Positions 29,839 through 38,053 of a DNA stretch of 60,453 nucleotides are shown one piece after another. A program made the position numbers and the translations under genes. This DNA comes from Actinorugispora endophytica. Its GTDB lineage: Bacteria > Actinomycetota > Actinomycetes > Streptosporangiales > Streptosporangiaceae. Below the pieces are notes generated by a model. The model did not search any database. It worked only from the letters and a program-made list of their open reading frames with translations, and had not been told where the DNA came from. Each line of letters begins with the position of its first letter. Positions within the stretch are counted from its first letter, which is position 1. The stretch covers positions 1-60,453 of the forward strand of contig NZ_SNYN01000028.1 of assembly GCF_004363075.1 (NCBI RefSeq). Direction: 5' to 3'.

Positions 29839-32373
29839 ATGCTGCGCACCACACTCGCCGGGCTGCGCGCCCACATGGGCCGCCTGGCCACCACCGTTCT
29901 GGCCATCGTCCTGGGCGTGGCCTTCACCACCGGCACCCTCGTCTTCACCGACACCCTCGAACGGAGTTTCGCCACTCAGGTGATGGGGTCGATGGAGCGG
30001 GTGGACGTGATCGCGTTCCCCCCGGAGCCCGACGCCGGGACCGATCCCGAGGCCGGGCCCCCGTCGTTCGGCACCGCCGCGCTGGAGGAGGTCCGCGGCC
30101 TGTCCGAGGTGACCGCGGCGACCGGCGTCGTCTTCGGGACCGCGCCGTTGCTGGATTCCGACGGCCGCACGCTGGGCGCGTTCCCGACCGCCGGGACGTC
30201 CGTCGGCGGTGACGTCGCCCGCTACGAGGCGGCCGAGGGCCGCCTGCCCGAGGGCGACGACGAGGTGGCGCTGTCCACGCTCAGCGCCGAGCAGGGCGGG
30301 TTCACGGTGGGCGACACCGTCTCCGTCCTGGACCCGGGGGGCGAGCCGCACGACTTCACCGTCACCGGCCTGATCGAGTTCGGGCTCGAACAGAGCGTCA
30401 GCTACCGGGGCGCCGTCGCCTTCGCGTTCGGGACCGCCGAGCGGATGGTCGAGGGGGACGGGTTCGCCGAGATCCACGTGCGCGCCGCCGAGGGAGTCCC
30501 CGTCGAACGCGCCGTGACCGCGGTGGCCGGGGTCCTGGACGAGGCCGCCGACGTGCGGAGCGGTCAGGAGCACGGCGAGAGCCTGGCCTCGGCCGCGGGC
30601 GCCGACGCGGCGATCATGGGCACCGCGCTGCTGCTGTTCGCGGCGGTCTCGGTGTTCGTCTCCGCGCTCGTCATCCACAACACCTTCGCCATCCTCGTCG
30701 CCCAGCGCCAGCGCGAGATGGCGCTGCTGCGGTGCGTGGGCGCCCTGCGCGGGCAGGTCTTTCGGGGGATGCTCCTGGAGGCGCTGGTCGTGGGGCTGGC
30801 CGCCTCCGCCCTCGGTACCGCTGTGGGCGTCGGCCTGGGACTCGGTGGTTTCGCGTTGGGGTCGGAGTACGTGGTGAGCGGGACGGACACTCCGATCGAG
30901 CCGGTCGTCGAGGCCGTCCCGGTCCTCGCCGGGCTGCTGGTCGGCACCCTGGTCACACTGGTGTCGGCGCTGGTCCCTGCGCTGCGCGCCACGCGGGTGG
31001 CTCCGCTGGACGCGCTGCGCTCCAGCGCGGTGGCCGACGGCCTGGAGAAGGGTGTCGGCCGGGCGCGCGTCGCCGTCGGGGCGGCGCTCTTCCTCGCCTC
31101 GGGCGCGGTCCTGGCTCTCACGCTGTCGACGGAGGCCGGAACGACGGGCATGGCCCTGGTCGTGGCCTCGGCCATGGTGTGCTTCGTCGGCGTGCTGGCC
31201 GTCAGCCCGCTGCTGGTGCGCGGCACGGTCCGGGTCCTGGGCTGGCCCCTGCGCCGCTTGGGGGCCGTCGGCTCGCTGGCCGTGGACAACACGCTGCGCA
31301 GCCCCAAGCGGGCGGCGACCGCGATGATCGCGTTGACCGTCGGGGCGACGCTCATCACCGGCTACTCGGTGATCAGCTCCTCCATGCGCGTCACCATGGA
31401 CGCCCAGCTGGCCGAGCAGTTCCCGGTCGACTACTCCATCAGCCCGCAGCTGAGTCCCGACGGGGAGGAGGCGCCCATCCCCGACTCGGTGGCCGCCGAG
31501 CTGGAGTCGTCCCCTCTCATCTCCTCGGTCTTCACCTCGCGCTCCGCCTCGGACGAGAACCAGGTGTTCGTCGAGACCTACCCCGGCGCGGAACTGGGAA
31601 CCGACATCGGGAACGGGGAGGTCGAGGGCGACATCGGCGACGTCGGCGCGGGCTCGGCCGCGGTGGGCGCGGGGACCGCCACCGAGCTGGGCGTCGGCCT
31701 GGGCGACCGGGTGGAACTGGAGAGCGCGGAGGGACGGGTGTCCCTCACGGTCGTCGCGATCGTGCCCGGTTCCGGTGGACTGTCCGGGGTGACCACGTCC
31801 GTCACCGACTTCGAGTCGCTGTTCCCCGAGGTCGGGGCCGGGTATCTCTACGTCAGGGCTCAGGACGGCACCGACCTGAAGGAGCTCACCGAGGTGGTCG
31901 ACGACGCGGTCGCCGACCACCCCACCCTCCAGGTCGCCAGCGCCGCCGAGATCAGGTCGGAGTTCGACCGGGTGCTGGAAACCATGTTCCTCGTCATCTC
32001 GGGGATGCTGGGCCTGGCGATCCTGATCGCGGTGTTCGGGATCTCCAACACGATGGCGCTGTCGGTGCTGGAGCGCCGCCGCGAGTCCGCGCTGCTGCGC
32101 GCGCTGGGCCTGTCCAAGGCGCGGCTGCGGCGGATGCTCGGCGCCGAGGCGGTCCTGGTCTCCCTGGTCGGCGCGATCCTGGGGGTCGCGCTGGGGACGC
32201 TGTTCGGCTGGGCGGCGGGGCGGAGCGCCTTCGACGGGATGCTCTTCGCCCTGCCCGCCGTCGAGATCGCCGGCTTCCTCGCGGCGGCGGTCGTGGCGGG
32301 GCTGCTGGCCGCGCTCATGCCCGCCCGCAGGGCCGCGCGCACTTCGATCACGGGTGCTCTGGCCAGCGAGTGA
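29839..32373 (+). CDS. FtsX-like ABC transporter permease
   Basis: The 844-residue permease has an N-terminal helix (LATTVLAIVLGVAFTTGTLV), a long extracytoplasmic domain (roughly residues 40-250), and a first FtsX domain near 256-390 (IHNTFAILVAQRQREMALLR). It then has central helices, a second extracytoplasmic domain (about 500-700), and a second FtsX domain from about 713 (ISNTMALSVLERRRESALLR). This duplicated form is typical of actinobacterial MacB-like mechanotransmission exporters for peptides or lipids. It follows the ATPase with zero spacing. The substrate is unknown. Confidence 0.95.
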   Translation: MLRTTLAGLRAHMGRLATTVLAIVLGVAFTTGTLVFTDTLERSFATQVMGSMERVDVIAFPPEPDAGTDPEAGPPSFGTAALEEVRGLSEVTAATGVVFGTAPLLDSDGRTLGAFPTAGTSVGGDVARYEAAEGRLPEGDDEVALSTLSAEQGGFTVGDTVSVLDPGGEPHDFTVTGLIEFGLEQSVSYRGAVAFAFGTAERMVEGDGFAEIHVRAAEGVPVERAVTAVAGVLDEAADVRSGQEHGESLASAAGADAAIMGTALLLFAAVSVFVSALVIHNTFAILVAQRQREMALLRCVGALRGQVFRGMLLEALVVGLAASALGTAVGVGLGLGGFALGSEYVVSGTDTPIEPVVEAVPVLAGLLVGTLVTLVSALVPALRATRVAPLDALRSSAVADGLEKGVGRARVAVGAALFLASGAVLALTLSTEAGTTGMALVVASAMVCFVGVLAVSPLLVRGTVRVLGWPLRRLGAVGSLAVDNTLRSPKRAATAMIALTVGATLITGYSVISSSMRVTMDAQLAEQFPVDYSISPQLSPDGEEAPIPDSVAAELESSPLISSVFTSRSASDENQVFVETYPGAELGTDIGNGEVEGDIGDVGAGSAAVGAGTATELGVGLGDRVELESAEGRVSLTVVAIVPGSGGLSGVTTSVTDFESLFPEVGAGYLYVRAQDGTDLKELTEVVDDAVADHPTLQVASAAEIRSEFDRVLETMFLVISGMLGLAILIAVFGISNTMALSVLERRRESALLRALGLSKARLRRMLGAEAVLVSLVGAILGVALGTLFGWAAGRSAFDGMLFALPAVEIAGFLAAAVVAGLLAALMPARRAARTSITGALASE

Positions 32374-32382
32374 CCCGGCACG

Positions 32383-32427
32383 AACGGCGGTCCGCCCCTT
32401 CCGGGAAGGCAGGGGCGGTCCGCCGTT
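32383..32427 (+). terminator. 17-bp-arm hairpin terminator
   Basis: Arms 32383-32399 and 32411-32427 (AACGGCGGTCCGCCCCT and its near reverse complement, one mismatch) enclose an 11-nt loop. It lies 10 bp after the permease stop. Confidence 0.7.
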
Positions 32428-32521
32428 CCACGCGTTCCCCGTTTCCCCCGGCCCTCCCAGCGGATAGATTTCGGGGTATCGCGGCGGCAGGAGGCGACCC
32501 GCCCGACCCAGGCCACCCAAA

Positions 32522-32544
32522 ACTCTAATTCCGACCGATAGAGT
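32522..32544 (+). promoter_or_regulatory. Inverted repeat / probable promoter of the flavoprotein gene
   Basis: ACTCTA (32522-32527) and TAGAGT (32539-32544) are exact reverse complements in an unusually A/T-rich stretch. TAGAGT also fits a -10 hexamer, ending 6 bp before the ATG, so the mRNA may be leaderless. Confidence 0.4.
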
Positions 32545-32550
32545 AGGTTT

Positions 32551-33954
32551 ATGGTTCGCGAGCTGATGGAGCCCGATCCGCGGCCGGTCATCGCGTTCGC
32601 GGGCGGCGGAGCCAGCGCGGCGCTCGCCGCCGTGGCCCTGCTGCGCGCCACCACCTGGCTGCGGCTGCCCTACCGGATCGTCCTGGTCGACGAGCACGGT
32701 CGGCACGCGCGCGGCGCCGCCTACTCCACCACCGACGACGCCCACCTGCTCAACGCGCCCGTCAAGACCATGTCGGCGCTCCCCGACCAGCCCGGCCACC
32801 TGGCCGGATGGCTCCGGCGGAACGGCCACCCGGCCGGGCCAGAGACCTTCCCGACGCGCCGGGTCTACGGCGACTACCTGGCCCGCACCCTCGACGAGAC
32901 CGCGCGCTGGGCGCACCCGTACGCCTCCCTCGAGACCCGCACCGCCCGCGTGGAGTCGGCCCGGCCAACGGCCGAGGCGGTCGAGCTGCGCCTGTCCGGC
33001 GGCGGACGGCTCGACGCGGCCGCGCTGGTGGTGGCCACCGGCAACAGCACCGAGGGGAGCGTCCTCGGCCGCGCCGCGCCACCCGGCACCGTCACCGACC
33101 CGTGGCACCCCCGGGAGGGGGTCGCCGCGCTGGCCGGATGCGAACGGGTGCTGGCCGTGGGCACCGGACTGACCATGGTGGACTCCGCGCTCACCCTCAC
33201 CGGGGCGAACCCGCGCGCCGTGGTGCACGCCGCCTCCCGCACCGGCCTGCTGCCGCACGCGCACCGGCCGCCCCTGGCCACCCCGCCGGGCCTGGTGGAC
33301 CTGGCCTCCGGACAGAACGGTCCGCTGCCGCTGCGCGGCCTCGTGCGCCGTCTGCGCGCGGCCGTGGACGCCTACCCGGGCGACTGGCGGCACGTGGTCG
33401 ACTCCCTGCGCCCGCACACCCAGACGCTGTGGCAGGGCCTGTCCCCCGACGAGCAGCGCTGCTTCCTGGAGCGCCTGTCCCGCCGCTGGGAGAACGCCCG
33501 GCACCGGATGGCCCCGGAGACCGCGACCCGGGTCACGCTGCTGCGCGCCACCGGGCGGCTGCGGACGCACGGCGGCGGCGTGCGCGGTGTCGTGCCCGCC
33601 GGATCGGCTCTGCGCGCCACACTGGGCGACGGCTCCGTGGTGGAGGTCGACGCCGTACTCGACTGCACCGGGTCCGCCCCGGGCCGCGCGCCCCTCGTGG
33701 CGCGGCTGCTCGCCGACGGCCTGGCCCGCCCCGACCACCTGGGCCTCGGCGTGCACACCTGCCCGCGCGGCGCCCTGGTCACCCCGTCAGGCCGGGTGAG
33801 CCGCCGCCTGTTCGCCCTCGGCCCGCCGCGGCGCGGCCAGCTCTACGAGACGACCGCCATTCCCGAGATCCGCGACCAGGCCGAGCAGCTGGCCCAGCGC
33901 ATCGCCGACACGGTGCTCCGCGACCGCCGCGACGCGCCGACCGCGGTGGTCTAG
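32551..33954 (+). CDS. FAD/NAD(P)-binding protein (NAD_binding_9 type)
   Basis: The 467-residue flavoprotein starts with a dinucleotide-binding strand VIAFAGGGASAALAAVALLR (GGGxSA), then LVDEHGRHARGAAYSTTDD (the G-A-A-Y/S block of the family), LLNAPVKTMSALPD, LVVATGNS (ATG motif), and a second nucleotide motif VLAVGTGLTMVDSAL. It ends with DCTGSAPG and a family tail. The type is an FAD-NAD(P)-binding oxidoreductase related to hydroxyacylglutathione-like or YdhS proteins; the substrate is unknown. Immediately upstream is ACTCTA...TAGAGT (32522-32544), an inverted repeat overlapping a possible -10 TAGAGT. Confidence 0.85.
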   Translation: MVRELMEPDPRPVIAFAGGGASAALAAVALLRATTWLRLPYRIVLVDEHGRHARGAAYSTTDDAHLLNAPVKTMSALPDQPGHLAGWLRRNGHPAGPETFPTRRVYGDYLARTLDETARWAHPYASLETRTARVESARPTAEAVELRLSGGGRLDAAALVVATGNSTEGSVLGRAAPPGTVTDPWHPREGVAALAGCERVLAVGTGLTMVDSALTLTGANPRAVVHAASRTGLLPHAHRPPLATPPGLVDLASGQNGPLPLRGLVRRLRAAVDAYPGDWRHVVDSLRPHTQTLWQGLSPDEQRCFLERLSRRWENARHRMAPETATRVTLLRATGRLRTHGGGVRGVVPAGSALRATLGDGSVVEVDAVLDCTGSAPGRAPLVARLLADGLARPDHLGLGVHTCPRGALVTPSGRVSRRLFALGPPRRGQLYETTAIPEIRDQAEQLAQRIADTVLRDRRDAPTAVV

Positions 33955-33976
33955 CGTCCCGCGTGCTTTCCCCGCT

Positions 33977-34032
33977 GATCTTGACCTTTCCGGGGTCTCA
34001 ACCGCCTCCGGGACCCCGGAAAGGTCAAGATC
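33977..34032. repeat. Hairpin repeat A, copy 3
   Basis: Perfect 21-bp arms, 33977-33997 and 34012-34032, with a 14-nt loop; the arm begins GATCTTGACCTTTCCGGGGT. It lies between the convergent flavoprotein and glycosyltransferase genes, where it could end both transcripts. Confidence 0.9.
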
Positions 34033-34047
34033 GGCGAGGGAGAAGAC

Positions 34048-34836
34048 TCACCGCTCGTACCGGGCGTCCCTTTCGTGGCGGCGCAGCTGGAAGGGGCGCA
34101 GGGCCGACTCGATCTGGACGGACAGGTCCATCTTGCTGGCCCCCTCGACGCGGTCCTCGAAGTGGATGGGGATCTCCACCATCTTCTGGCCGCGACGGTA
34201 GGCGCGGAAGTGCATCTCGACCTGGAAGCTGTAGCCGGTGCTGTGGACGCTCGCCAGGTCCAGCGCCTCCAGGGCCTCGCGCCGCCACACCTTGAACCCC
34301 GCCGTGACGTCCCGGACCGGCATCGCCAGGATCGTCTTGACGTAGGCGTTGGCCCACCCGCTCAGCAGGCGGCGGCGCAGCCCCCACTCGGTGGACAGGC
34401 TTCCGCCGGGCACGTAGCGGCTGCCGATGACCACGCCCGCTCCGGTGGACAGCAGCGTGCCCAGCAACTGGGGCAGGTAGGCCGGGGGGTGCGAGAGGTC
34501 GGCGTCCATCTGGGCGACGAAGTCGGCTCCGTCCTCGAGCGCCCGCGTCATCCCCGCCACGTAGGCCCGGCCCAGGCCGTCCTTGACCGTGCGGTGCAGC
34601 ACCGTGATCCTGCCGTCGTACTCGGCCGCGAGCTTGTCCGCGACGTCCCCCGTGCCGTCGGGGGAGTTGTCGTCCACGACCACCAGGGCCAGCCCCGGGA
34701 GCTCCAGCGCCATGACCCGCTCCACGAGGACGGGCAGGTTCTCGGCCTCGTTGTAGGTGGGCACGACAACGCTCAACCGGGAGCGGGACCACGGCTCTGG
34801 CAGGGTGACCGGGGTGGGCATGGCAGCGGCCTCCAT
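34048..34836 (-). CDS. Polyprenol-phosphate mannosyltransferase-like GT2 enzyme
   Basis: The 262-residue GT-A fold enzyme starts [20 protein letters not shown] and has [24 protein letters not shown], and [14 protein letters not shown] (the DxD metal motif), followed by GSRYVPGG and [13 protein letters not shown]. These are hallmarks of dolichol/polyprenol-phosphate mannose synthase. It would use GDP-mannose to make polyprenyl-phosphomannose for membrane-side mannosylation of lipoglycans or proteins. There is no membrane domain, so the acyltransferase half found fused in some actinobacteria is absent. The GT choice of sugar is inferred from family similarity. Confidence 0.9.
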   Translation of the reverse strand: MEAAAMPTPVTLPEPWSRSRLSVVVPTYNEAENLPVLVERVMALELPGLALVVVDDNSPDGTGDVADKLAAEYDGRITVLHRTVKDGLGRAYVAGMTRALEDGADFVAQMDADLSHPPAYLPQLLGTLLSTGAGVVIGSRYVPGGSLSTEWGLRRRLLSGWANAYVKTILAMPVRDVTAGFKVWRREALEALDLASVHSTGYSFQVEMHFRAYRRGQKMVEIPIHFEDRVEGASKMDLSVQIESALRPFQLRRHERDARYER

Positions 34837-34909
34837 CGTCGGATTCCGGTAGCGTACTCGCTCCCCGCCGCCCCTGCTCCCCTTCTCCGTTTCCGGCCCG
34901 GGAACCCGC

Positions 34910-35710
34910 CTACTCGCCCCGGTCCACGTCCGGCACCGCCACGTACACGGTGGTTCCCATGTCCTCCAGGGTCATCAGCACCTCGGGGTCCGCGTGGCTG
35001 TCGGTGACCAGGTGCGCGATGTGCTCGGGGGCGACCGTCTGCACCATCGTGTCGGCGCCGACCCTGCTGTGGTCGGCCAGCACGATCACCTCCTCCGCGC
35101 ACGCGGCCAGCGCCCGGTCCACCCCCGCCACCGCCGCGTTGGGGGTGCTCAGCCCCCGCTCGGCGGTGACCCCCTGGCCCGAGACGAAGGCCCTGCGCAC
35201 CCGCAGCCCCTCCAGGGACTGCTCGGCGGCGCCGCCGACGAGGGCGAGAACCGAACCGCGCAGCGTCCCGCCGGTCATCACCACCTCGACACCCGGCGCG
35301 GCCGCCAGCGTCTGGGCGACCCTCAGGGAGTTCGTCACGACGGTGAGGCCGCGGCGGCCGGTGAGTTCGGCGGCCAGCGCCTCGACCGCCTCGCCCGGTC
35401 CCAGCACGATCGCGTCGTCGTCGGACACCAGGGGAGCCGCCTTGCGCGCGATGGCGGACAGCTCGGGGGCGGTGCCGCCGGCCCGCCGTCCCTTCCCTGC
35501 GAGCGGGTGCCCGGGCAGGGCGGCGCCGCCCCGGCGGCGGTCGATGAGCCCTTCGGCCTCCAGGGTCCGCACGTCCCTGCGCACGGTGACCTCGGAGACG
35601 CGCACCTGGTCGGCGATGTCGCGCAGCGCCATGGCCCCGTTGGCGCGCACCAGTTCCAGGATGCGCTCACGGCGCCTGGCCGCGAACACCGGCTTGTCCT
35701 CCCCCGCCAT
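34910..35710 (-). CDS. DeoR/GlpR-family transcriptional regulator
   Basis: The 266-residue regulator has an N-terminal HTH ([20 protein letters not shown], then [19 protein letters not shown]) and the DeoRC sensor domain. That domain has [16 protein letters not shown] in place of the usual LDSGTT phosphate loop, [13 protein letters not shown], and [15 protein letters not shown]. DeoR proteins normally repress sugar or polyol operons and bind a phosphosugar. The altered LGPGEAV loop suggests a changed ligand. No sugar operon is adjacent; the neighbours are a glycosyltransferase and a small membrane protein. Confidence 0.93.
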   Translation of the reverse strand: MAGEDKPVFAARRRERILELVRANGAMALRDIADQVRVSEVTVRRDVRTLEAEGLIDRRRGGAALPGHPLAGKGRRAGGTAPELSAIARKAAPLVSDDDAIVLGPGEAVEALAAELTGRRGLTVVTNSLRVAQTLAAAPGVEVVMTGGTLRGSVLALVGGAAEQSLEGLRVRRAFVSGQGVTAERGLSTPNAAVAGVDRALAACAEEVIVLADHSRVGADTMVQTVAPEHIAHLVTDSHADPEVLMTLEDMGTTVYVAVPDVDRGE

Positions 35711-35771
35711 CGCCCCTCCGCCCGTACCGCCCCCGTCTCGGCGGCGTCTGGACGATCATAGGGGTGCGCCG

Positions 35772-35942
35772 TCAGCCGAAACGGACACCGTGCTCGTGGA
35801 AGGCCTCCTCGATGGCCTCGTCGTCGACGTGGTCCTCGGTGTTCTCCGTGTCCTGCCCCAGCACGAGCACCAGGATGAACAGGGTGACGAGGACGGCGAA
35901 CACGGCAAGCGCGGTGATACCGAACAGGATCAGCATCGACAT
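35772..35942 (-). CDS. Small single-span membrane peptide (56 residues)
   Basis: The ATG at 35940-35942, preceded by GGGAGG, opens MSMLILFGITALAVFAVLVT, continues hydrophobic to LFILVLVLGQ, and then has a strongly acidic C-terminal tail (DTENTEDHVDDEAIEEAF). One transmembrane helix with the acidic tail probably cytoplasmic or periplasmic is predicted. It lies between two DeoR genes on the same strand. No family was recognised. The good ribosome-binding site and clean codon use support it as real. Confidence 0.7.
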   Translation of the reverse strand: MSMLILFGITALAVFAVLVTLFILVLVLGQDTENTEDHVDDEAIEEAFHEHGVRFG

Positions 35943-36140
35943 GCCCGACCTCCCTCTCGTGATCTCAGCAGACGGATTCCCGCTTTATCTGCTTTTCACA
36001 CGCGTGGAGTGCCAGGTCATATGAAGGTGGCGCGGCGGACAGGCCCCCGCGCCCGGGAGGTCAGGCGTCCGAGCCGACGGGTTCGCGCCGCCGCGTTGCG
36101 GCGGGGCGCAGGACCGGAGCGACGAGGACCGCCAGGACCG

Positions 36141-36160
36141 CGGGCCCCGGCCGGGGCCCG
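36141..36160. terminator. Palindromic terminator after the second DeoR gene
   Basis: CGGGCCCCGGCCGGGGCCCG is a perfect 20-bp palindrome located 5 bp after the stop of the regulator on the minus strand. Confidence 0.55.
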
Positions 36161-36165
36161 CCCGG

Positions 36166-36924
36166 TCAGACCCGGTGGACCGTCACCCCGGCGGCCCGGA
36201 TCCCGGCGACGTCGTCGTCCGGCGCGTCGGTGTCGGTGACCAGGATGTCGATCTCGCTGACGGGGCCGACGTGCCCCATGGCCACCTGGCCGAGTTTGGT
36301 GGAGTCGACCGCCAGCACCACCCGCTGGGCCGATCGCATGGCGGCTCGTTTGATCGCGACGTCACCCAGGTCGTAGGCGGTGACGCCGTCGGCCGCGGAC
36401 AGCCCGCAGCAGCCCAGGACCGCGGTGTCGAAGCGGACCGCGCCCAGGGACGCCTCGGCCAGCGGGCCGATCAGGGACAGCTCCCCCGGGCGCACCTCTC
36501 CCCCGGCCATGAGGAGTTTGGCCGTGCGGCCCTCGCTGAGCGCCGCGGCCCCCCGCAGGGACAGCGGCATCACGGTGACGTGCCGCCCGGCGAGTTCCCG
36601 GGCCGCCTCCAGGACAGTGGTCCCGCTGTCCAGCAGGACCGCCTGGCCGTCGCCCACGAGTCCGCCGACCGCCTCCCCGATGCGCTTCTTGGCGTCGACG
36701 GCCTGACGCTCCCGGATGGCGTACGGCGGCTCCTGGCCACGCGGCAGGAGGCTGACCGCGCCGCCACGCACGCGCCGCAGCACCCCCTGCCCGGACAGGT
36801 GGCCCAGATCGCGCCGGATGGTCATCTCCGAGTGCCCGGTGAGCTCGGCCAGCTCGACCACGCCCACCTCGCCTTCGGAGCGAAGACGGGCCACGATGAC
36901 GTCCATCCGTTCGGCGCTGTCCAT
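36166..36924 (-). CDS. DeoR/GlpR-family transcriptional regulator
   Basis: The 252-residue regulator has HTH residues VGVVELAELTGHSEMTIRRD and LGHLSGQGVLRRVRGGAV, and a DeoRC domain with the canonical LLDSGTTVLEAAREL ligand loop, unlike its neighbour at 34910. It continues VVLAVDSTKLGQVAM, whose Asp-Ser-Thr-Lys is typical. The ATG at 36922-36924 gives MDSAERMDV. Upstream, AACAC-ATCCA-GTGTT (36936-36950) could be its autoregulatory operator. It is divergent from the PPTase gene. The effector sugar is unknown. Confidence 0.93.
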   Translation of the reverse strand: MDSAERMDVIVARLRSEGEVGVVELAELTGHSEMTIRRDLGHLSGQGVLRRVRGGAVSLLPRGQEPPYAIRERQAVDAKKRIGEAVGGLVGDGQAVLLDSGTTVLEAARELAGRHVTVMPLSLRGAAALSEGRTAKLLMAGGEVRPGELSLIGPLAEASLGAVRFDTAVLGCCGLSAADGVTAYDLGDVAIKRAAMRSAQRVVLAVDSTKLGQVAMGHVGPVSEIDILVTDTDAPDDDVAGIRAAGVTVHRV

Positions 36925-36935
36925 GACCCGATTCA

Positions 36936-36950
36936 AACACATCCAGTGTT
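36936..36950. promoter_or_regulatory. Possible DeoR operator
   Basis: AACAC-ATCCA-GTGTT is a perfect 5-bp inverted repeat, 11 bp upstream of the DeoR start and within the divergent promoter region to the PPTase gene. Confidence 0.35.
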
Positions 36951-37054
36951 CGTCAGGCGCTCGATAATGGCCGAAGCCTGTGTGAACTATCAGCAATTCT
37001 GAGTGAATCGGGGGCACATTCCCCTTGTCCGCCGGTGTGGGACAGAATGGGGCC

Positions 37055-37795
37055 GTGCCTCCTGCTACCCCCGCCGTACCGGCCTGCGACGTCTGGTGGG
37101 CCGACCCCGCCCTGGCCTCCCCCGCCCTTCTCGGACTGCTGGACGAGGACGAGCGAGCGCGGCACGCGCGCTTCCGGCTCGCCGCGGACCGGGACCGCTA
37201 CGCGGTCGCGCACTCCCTGGCCCGGCTGGTGTGCGCGCGCGCGGCCGGGTGCGCGCCCCGCGACGTCGCGTTCACCCTGCACTGCGACCACTGCGACCGG
37301 CCCGAACCGCACGGCAAGCCGCGCCCCGCCGGCCCCGCCGCGGGGTGGGAGATCTCCATAACCCACTCGGGGTCCCGGGTGGGCGTGGCCGTGGCGCGCG
37401 GCCTCCCCGTGGGCCTGGACGTGGAGCGGGTCGCGGAGTCCCGCGACCTGGAGGGGCTGGCCTCCTACGCGCTCACCGGGATCGAGCGCGCGGCCCTGGA
37501 GTCCCGGCCCGAAGCCGAGCGCACCGGCGGCTTCTTCACCTACTGGGCGCGCAAGGAGTCCCTGCTCAAGGCCACCGGCGCGGGACTGTCCGGCGGCCTG
37601 ACCCCGATCACGGTCAGCGGCCCGCACGAGAGCGCGGCCGTGCTGTCCTGGGATCCCCCCGGCGCGCCGGACGAGGTCTGGATCACCGACCTGGACGCGG
37701 GCCCGGACTACCGGGCGGCGCTGTCGGTCCTGGCCGGGGGGCCGGTGCCCGTGACCGAACACGACGCCGCCGACCTGTTGAAGAGCTGTCGCTGA
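37055..37795 (+). CDS. 4'-phosphopantetheinyl transferase (Sfp type)
   Basis: The 246-residue enzyme transfers phosphopantetheine from CoA to carrier proteins of NRPS, PKS or fatty-acid systems. The two Sfp motifs are clear: VGLDVERV with Mg ligands Asp122 and Glu124, and FFTYWARKESLLKATGAGL with Glu168 and Lys172. An HGKPRP segment (86-91) and Cys-rich HCDHCDRP come earlier. The GTG at 37055 is preferred; a TTG at 37025 would add ten residues. No carrier protein or assembly line lies in the window, so the partner is elsewhere. Whether it belongs with the following peptide locus is doubtful: 258 bp separate them. Confidence 0.93.
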   Translation: MPPATPAVPACDVWWADPALASPALLGLLDEDERARHARFRLAADRDRYAVAHSLARLVCARAAGCAPRDVAFTLHCDHCDRPEPHGKPRPAGPAAGWEISITHSGSRVGVAVARGLPVGLDVERVAESRDLEGLASYALTGIERAALESRPEAERTGGFFTYWARKESLLKATGAGLSGGLTPITVSGPHESAAVLSWDPPGAPDEVWITDLDAGPDYRAALSVLAGGPVPVTEHDAADLLKSCR

Positions 37796-38053
37796 GGTCC
37801 GCGCCTCTCCGGTGCCGGGGGCCGCGCGGGCTTCGCGGGGCCCCCTCGGGTGGCGCGCCGCCCGGATCACCGCCGCGCGCACGCCCGGACCGTCCGGGAG
37901 GACCGCCGCGGGCTCGGTCCGGGGCCACCGGGAAACCGGGAGATCACGGCGACCGGCCCGGCCCAAACGTCCTCCCGGCGACACATTCCTGTCGTGGCGG
38001 GGTAAGCCGTTCGTGCCTTGACCCGCGCTCCGCCGCGTTGATGTATTTCAAGC

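Noticed and set aside
29167-33756. 1529-residue minus-strand open frame
   Set aside because: It is antisense to the ABC transporter and flavoprotein genes, and its composition is low-complexity Gly/Arg/Gln/His without motifs.
37055-37795. Phosphopantetheinyl transferase as part of the peptide locus
   Set aside because: It is 258 bp upstream, the peptide has no carrier-protein motif, and no NRPS/PKS gene is present; proximity alone is weak.
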